DNA of 64,000 bases from Flavihumibacter rivuli (GTDB taxonomy: Bacteria; Bacteroidota; Bacteroidia; Chitinophagales; Chitinophagaceae): contig NZ_CP092334.1 of assembly GCF_018595685.2 (NCBI RefSeq), forward strand, positions 1,144,001-1,208,000, read 5' to 3'. Shown piece after piece: positions 60,383 to 64,000 of this stretch (position 1 is its first letter; each line of letters begins with the position of its first letter). Made by a program: the position numbers and the translations under genes. A model generated the notes under the pieces. It did no database searches, had not been told where the DNA came from, and was given only the letters and a program-made list of their open reading frames with translations.

Positions 60383-60799
60383 ATGAGCAACAGAACTTTT
60401 ACCATGATCAAGCCCGATGCCATGAAGAATGGCCATGCAGGCGCCATCCTGGATCGAATCATTAAAGAAGGATACCGTGTAGTAGCGCTGAAAATGACCA
60501 AACTGAGCGCAGAGAAGGCTGGAGAATTCTATGCCGTACATAAAGAAAGGCCTTTCTTCGGTGAACTGGTTGAGTTCATGAGCAGTGGCCCGATCATCGC
60601 AGCCATCCTGGAAAAGGAAAATGCCGTTGCTGAATTCCGTAACCTGATCGGTGCTACCAACCCTGCCAACGCAGAGGAAGGTACCATCCGCAAGCTCTAC
60701 GCTACTTCTGTAGGGGAGAATGCCGTTCACGGAAGCGACAGCGATGAGAATGCTGCCATCGAAGGCGCTTTCTTTTTCAGCGGCCTGGAGAAATTCTAA
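60383..60799 (+). CDS. ndk: Nucleoside diphosphate kinase
   Basis: This is 138 residues: [20 protein letters not shown], the [20 protein letters not shown] region, the [17 protein letters not shown] nucleotide-binding stretch, and the active-site His in [10 protein letters not shown]. It balances nucleoside triphosphate pools. The ATG at 60383 gives the family length; 60377 is also possible. A -7 promoter box is 19 bases upstream and a terminator follows. Confidence 0.96.
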   Translation: MSNRTFTMIKPDAMKNGHAGAILDRIIKEGYRVVALKMTKLSAEKAGEFYAVHKERPFFGELVEFMSSGPIIAAILEKENAVAEFRNLIGATNPANAEEGTIRKLYATSVGENAVHGSDSDENAAIEGAFFFSGLEKF

Positions 60800-60822
60800 T
60801 CAAGCAATGTCCTTGCATAAAG

Positions 60823-60855
60823 AAAGCCATCCTTACCGGATGGCTTTCCTTTTTA
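60823..60855 (+). terminator. Intrinsic terminator of ndk
   Basis: GAAAGCCATCC (60823-60833) and GGATGGCTTTC (60839-60849) form a perfect 11-base stem around TTACC, followed by T residues. Overlaps the stop end of the convergent TraB/GumN gene. Confidence 0.85.
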
Positions 60856-61776
60856 TAGTTTGGCTTCATAGACCCCATGGCGCATTGGCCTGAGGCGGTA
60901 TCCTGACTGTTGCAAAAGCCTGATCACCCCCTTCTTTCCAGGCAGGTGCGCTGCCCCCACTGCAAACAATACCGGCCCTTTCTTCATGGCACTATCCATG
61001 ATGGGGATCCAATTGGCATTCCTCCGGTAAAGGAAAAGTTCAAGGTATTCGGCTACGCCTCCTTCTTCTGTAAGCGTCAACTGGTCAATACCCTGCATAT
61101 CCTGGGTCCGGTAAAGTTCCAGCATCTTCCTGGTGGTGAGGTCTTCCTTTCCTGCACTATCTATGGCCTGCAATAAATCCTTTGCCTGCTTTTCATAAGG
61201 GATGCTGTCAAATACACTGGCCTGGAAGGCGATGGACTCCAATCCATAAATCTGCTTCTGCTGTTTCTTTACAGCACGCATGATCATTTCCTCCATGCCA
61301 TTCTTGGTCTCGCAGGGCATCTTGGACTCGGTGAGCATCGCCGTAATGAAATAGGGCTTGAACCTTTCCATCATACCCAGGGGCAGGATGGTCCTGTTCT
61401 TTTCAAAATAATCCTTCACCCTCTGGTATTCTGCCGGGGTGAGCAAGTCACTTAGCTTTTTACCATCCTGCATCCGGATATACTTGAAGAGGCCAAGGGT
61501 TTCTGCCATATTGTCCATGTCCACCTCAAAATAGGTGAGTGCGGACTGGTCAATGGCAAATTGAAGGCTGTCGCTTATCCGGGCATCCTGCGCACAAAGG
61601 ATATGCATGGTACCGAAAAGATAGGAAGGCTTCCCAAGTCCCGGACCGGTGATCTCCCAGAGCAGGCTATGGGCAAGGGTATCACTCACCTGTTGAGCCT
61701 TTGCCGCTTGCTTTTTCTTCTGGCTGAAGCCGGAAAAAGCCAACAGGGTCAATATAACGGTAATATATAAGCGCAT
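60853..61776 (-). CDS. TraB/GumN (TIKI-like) family exported protein
   Basis: This is 307 residues with a signal peptide (LYITVILTLLAFSGFSQ). The TIKI/TraB-GumN fold is seen as LLWEITGPGLGKPSYLFGTM (with HILC just after), AIDQSALTYFEVDMD, LGLFKYIRMQDGKKLSDLL, and the C-terminal PVLFAVGAAHLPGKKGVI with the conserved GAAHL. The two conserved His and Glu suggest a metal-dependent protease, as in human TIKI. The substrate is unknown. It starts one base after the UbiD stop, suggesting co-transcription. Confidence 0.85.
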   Translation of the reverse strand: MRLYITVILTLLAFSGFSQKKKQAAKAQQVSDTLAHSLLWEITGPGLGKPSYLFGTMHILCAQDARISDSLQFAIDQSALTYFEVDMDNMAETLGLFKYIRMQDGKKLSDLLTPAEYQRVKDYFEKNRTILPLGMMERFKPYFITAMLTESKMPCETKNGMEEMIMRAVKKQQKQIYGLESIAFQASVFDSIPYEKQAKDLLQAIDSAGKEDLTTRKMLELYRTQDMQGIDQLTLTEEGGVAEYLELFLYRRNANWIPIMDSAMKKGPVLFAVGAAHLPGKKGVIRLLQQSGYRLRPMRHGVYEAKL

Positions 61777-61777
61777 T

Positions 61778-63718
61778 TTATCCTTTTGCTACAGCTTCTT
61801 CGCCGTAGATCTGTTTTTTGAATTTTAGGGATGGGGACGGGATGAATTTACCCAGGCCCATTTGGTCCCATTTCTGATCTACTGCAGCGATGGTCTCATC
61901 AGCTGCTACGATGATATTCGGCCAGTCGCGCTGGAAATCGTCAAACTCCTTTGTCTTCATGGTCCCATCCAGGCCCAGACAGGCAAAATACTTACCGGGC
62001 TGGCAGGATGACTCCTGTTTGAAGAGATGGTAGTCGCGCTTGGGGTCAAGGTTATTACAGAAACGCCACAAGGCTATGGGCAGGTCGTTCGGGTCAACCG
62101 TATGCTCCACGTAAAGGATCATCTTCACGCCTTCCAGGGCAGCCATGGAAGAGCAAAGTTGCTGATGCAGGGATGCGATATGGCCTTTACGGGACTTCTT
62201 CACTGCGATCACCAGCACAGGGATCTGGTCATCAAGCAGGTCGGTGTTCACCGCTTCGATCTCAGGGAAGGCAAGGAAATCTGTCCGCTTCAATCCTGGC
62301 AACACTAATTCCTTTCCCGGTGCATGCAACCAGTTCCGGTCTTCTATCTCTTCCTCCATTTTTGCGGTTCCATCGATACTCATTTTTCCACCAAATCCCA
62401 ACTTGCTGCAGCTATGGTCCAATACATCCATCGGACCCGTAGCAAATGCAACGTCATTGACCACATCGAGGTTCCTGAATACGGTCCTTGCCAGGTTGAG
62501 GTAGTCCTGGATGCGGGTATCCTGGTCGGCAATGACAAGGATCTTATTGAACATCATCTGTCCTGCTCCCCACATGGCATTCATGACCTTCTGGCCCTGG
62601 CCGGGATAATCCTTGTTGATCTGGCTGATCACCAGGTTATGGAAAACCCCTTCAACAGGCATATCCATGTCCATGATCTCGGGCACCATGGTCATCTTGA
62701 TCGGGGCCAGGAATATGCGCTCCGTGGCCTTGCCTAACCAGGCATCTTCCTGTGGCGGGATGCCAACAATGGTGGCCGGATACACAGCCTGCTTCTTATG
62801 GGTAATGCAGGTGATATGGAATTTGGGATACCAGTCGGGCAGTGAGTAATAACCTGTGTGGTCACCAAATGGTCCTTCCCAGATCGGTTCATCATTCGGG
62901 TCAACATAACCTTCAATAATGAAGTCAGCATCTGCCGGCACTTCTATCTCAGGCTGGGTGATACATTTCACCAACTCCACCTTCTTCTTGCGTAGGAAAC
63001 CGGCCAGCATGTACTCATCCACATTGTCAGGTAGCGGTGCAGTAGCGGAATAAGCGTATACAGGGTCACCACCCAGCGCCACCGCCACCGGCATTTTCTT
63101 TCCGAGTTTCTTGTATTCTGCGAAATGCCTTGCACTAACCTTGTGCTTATGCCAGTGCATACCGGTGAGCTTCGGTCCAAATACCTGCATCCGGTACATG
63201 CCCACATTACGGATCTGGGAATGCGGATCTCGGGTATGGATCACCGGTAGTGTCACGAATGGGCCGCCATCCTTGGGCCAGCAGGTGATCACCGGTATTT
63301 TTGTAATATCGGGATCCATATTGATGACCTCCTGGCATTCCCCTTTTCCGCTCCTGACCTTGGGCATCCAGCTGGCAAACTGGCCCAGTTTGGGCAAAAG
63401 GTTCAATTTATCGAGGATACTTTCCTTGGGCTTGGTGAGTAATTTGAACAATGATTCAATTTCATGGGCGATATCATCCAGTTTATTCACCCCAAGTGCC
63501 ATGCACATCCTCTTCTCACTGCCATAGGCATTCATCAATACCGGGAATGCATAACCGGTGTTCTCGAATAAAAGGGCCTTGCCCCCATTTCCACTCTTGC
63601 TTATCCTGTCCGTTACTTCAGCGATCTCCAAATGAGGGTCAACATAGGTTTTGATCCTGATCAGTTCCCCTGCCCTTTCCAAAGCATCAATGAATTCCTG
63701 CTGGTTCTTATATGCCAT
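61778..63718 (-). CDS. UbiD family decarboxylase
   Basis: This is 646 residues. Visible UbiD features are GGKALLFENTGYAFPVLMNA, the prenyl-FMN region (DPHSQIRNVGMYRMQVFG, MHWHKHKVSARHF), the EGPFGDHTGYYSLPDWYPKF motif and the CLGLDGTMKTKEFDD end with the catalytic-type Glu/Asp. UbiD enzymes use prenylated FMN to decarboxylate aromatic or unsaturated acids; a menaquinone or ubiquinone route is common, but substrate is not certain here. UbiX is not adjacent. A -7 box (TACATTTG, minus strand) lies 18 bases before the ATG. Confidence 0.9.
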   Translation of the reverse strand: MAYKNQQEFIDALERAGELIRIKTYVDPHLEIAEVTDRISKSGNGGKALLFENTGYAFPVLMNAYGSEKRMCMALGVNKLDDIAHEIESLFKLLTKPKESILDKLNLLPKLGQFASWMPKVRSGKGECQEVINMDPDITKIPVITCWPKDGGPFVTLPVIHTRDPHSQIRNVGMYRMQVFGPKLTGMHWHKHKVSARHFAEYKKLGKKMPVAVALGGDPVYAYSATAPLPDNVDEYMLAGFLRKKKVELVKCITQPEIEVPADADFIIEGYVDPNDEPIWEGPFGDHTGYYSLPDWYPKFHITCITHKKQAVYPATIVGIPPQEDAWLGKATERIFLAPIKMTMVPEIMDMDMPVEGVFHNLVISQINKDYPGQGQKVMNAMWGAGQMMFNKILVIADQDTRIQDYLNLARTVFRNLDVVNDVAFATGPMDVLDHSCSKLGFGGKMSIDGTAKMEEEIEDRNWLHAPGKELVLPGLKRTDFLAFPEIEAVNTDLLDDQIPVLVIAVKKSRKGHIASLHQQLCSSMAALEGVKMILYVEHTVDPNDLPIALWRFCNNLDPKRDYHLFKQESSCQPGKYFACLGLDGTMKTKEFDDFQRDWPNIIVAADETIAAVDQKWDQMGLGKFIPSPSLKFKKQIYGEEAVAKG

Positions 63719-63736
63719 ACAAATCTTTTCTGGTTA

Positions 63737-63744
63737 CAAATGTA
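63737..63744 (-). promoter_or_regulatory. -7 promoter box of the UbiD-TraB/GumN operon
   Basis: CAAATGTA on the plus strand reads TACATTTG on the minus strand, 18 bases before the UbiD ATG. No TTG at the -33 distance. Confidence 0.6.
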
Positions 63745-63792
63745 AAACACCTTAAGCGGATGCTTGTTGGCATTGTAGAGCGAAATGGACAT

Positions 63793-63819
63793 AAAAAACC
63801 GGTGTTGGCGAACACCGGT
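63793..63819 (-). terminator. Intrinsic terminator of the partial outer-membrane gene
   Basis: ACCGGTGTT (63798-63806) and AACACCGGT (63811-63819) pair around GGCG. The A-run before it is a T-run on the minus strand, and the stem lies 9 bases after the stop at 63828. Confidence 0.8.
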
Positions 63820-63827
63820 CAATTTTA

Positions 63828-64000
63828 TCAGAAAACATTCCTGGGACAATCTGTTTGCCTGCTCCTTTTTCCTCCCCCTCCCCCGGAAAACGGACCGCTA
63901 CCGGATCCCAGCCGCACGCCAACCGTTATTCCCTGGAAGTAGTACCAATCTTTAACCTTAGACCCTCCCCTTACTGTACCATCTGCAGGGTAATTCGGAT
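63828..64000 (-). CDS. C-terminal end of an outer-membrane beta-barrel protein (5' end outside window)
   Basis: On the minus strand a frame enters from the right window edge and ends at TGA (63828-63830). About 56 codons are visible: NYPADGTVRGGSKVKDWYYF, QGITVGVRLGSGSGPF, a poly-Gly stretch, then KRSRQTDCPRNVF. The strand pattern (DWYYFQGITVGVRL) and terminal Phe suggest the last barrel strand and tail of a DUF6089-like outer-membrane protein. A terminator lies just beyond the stop, confirming that the gene is transcribed leftwards. Family is tentative because only the end is seen. Confidence 0.6.
   Translation of the reverse strand, partial: PNYPADGTVRGGSKVKDWYYFQGITVGVRLGSGSGPFSGGGGGKRSRQTDCPRNVF

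Noticed and set aside
63712..63942. 76-codon frame on the plus strand at the right end
   Set aside because: It is opposite to the end of a leftward outer-membrane gene with its own terminator; the Pro-rich tail is the complement of the Gly codons.

Overview
The window is chromosomal DNA from a member of the Bacteroidota, most likely family Chitinophagaceae. This rests on the Bacteroidota-type promoter box TAnnTTTG, found upstream of at least a dozen genes (three with a TTG 20 bases further upstream), the near absence of Shine-Dalgarno sequences, and Bacteroidota-type families (BT_3928-like DoxX/MauE protein, DUF1599, many small outer-membrane barrels and lipoproteins). There are no phage genes, no intact insertion sequences and no CRISPR array. 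Coding is dense on both strands and mostly housekeeping.

Layout. 1-11 kb: end of glycogen branching enzyme glgB, a TPR protein, argS, a GtrA-like membrane protein, dnaK, a 51-residue membrane protein missed by length cut-offs, a large GH77 4-alpha-glucanotransferase with starch-binding domains, and a dipeptide epimerase. 11-20 kb: tRNA-Pro(CGG), then an accessory stretch with a secreted protein of unknown function, a cluster of REP-like palindromes, a HipA-like kinase/DUF3037 pair, a ChrB-AraC fusion regulator, a periplasmic metallo-beta-lactamase-fold protein, an FMN reductase, a broken glycoside-hydrolase-like gene and two outer-membrane barrels. 20-25 kb: PhnA-like protein, an anchored protein of unknown function, and a three-gene unit that looks like a minimal sulfur-oxidation cassette (Tat-exported SoxB-like enzyme, exported DsrE-like protein, TsdA-like dihaem cytochrome c). 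25-32 kb: a baeRF-type protein, a lipoprotein, and a tight operon of acyl-CoA synthetase, 2-oxoacid dehydrogenase E1-alpha, E1-beta, E2 and an acyl carrier protein. 32-40 kb: DEAD-box helicase, DMT transporter, NAD(P)HX repair enzyme, serine hydrolase, serA and a type II NADH dehydrogenase. 39.8-40.7 kb: a non-coding region with palindromic repeats. 40.7-64 kb: gyrA with a TPR gene, a GYF-domain protein, dodecin, ChaN-like and TraB/GumN-like proteins, a sirtuin without zinc cysteines, an EVE-domain protein, a LutA-like Fe-S protein, ribH, pdhA, a DciA-like protein, recF, a permease, BT_3928-like and DUF1599 proteins, folP, an FKBP lipoprotein, a DHH phosphoesterase, ndk, a UbiD decarboxylase and the 3' end of an outer-membrane protein.

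Co-functioning groups: glgB and the glucanotransferase in glycogen metabolism; the SoxB/DsrE/TsdA-like trio in periplasmic sulfur chemistry; the synthetase/dehydrogenase/ACP operon in acyl-group activation; and recF and the DciA-like gene in replication and repair. The most unusual items are the sulfur cassette, the acyl-CoA synthetase-dehydrogenase-ACP operon, the ChrB-AraC fusion and the HipA-like/DUF3037 pair. These calls come from reading motifs by eye; no database search was possible.
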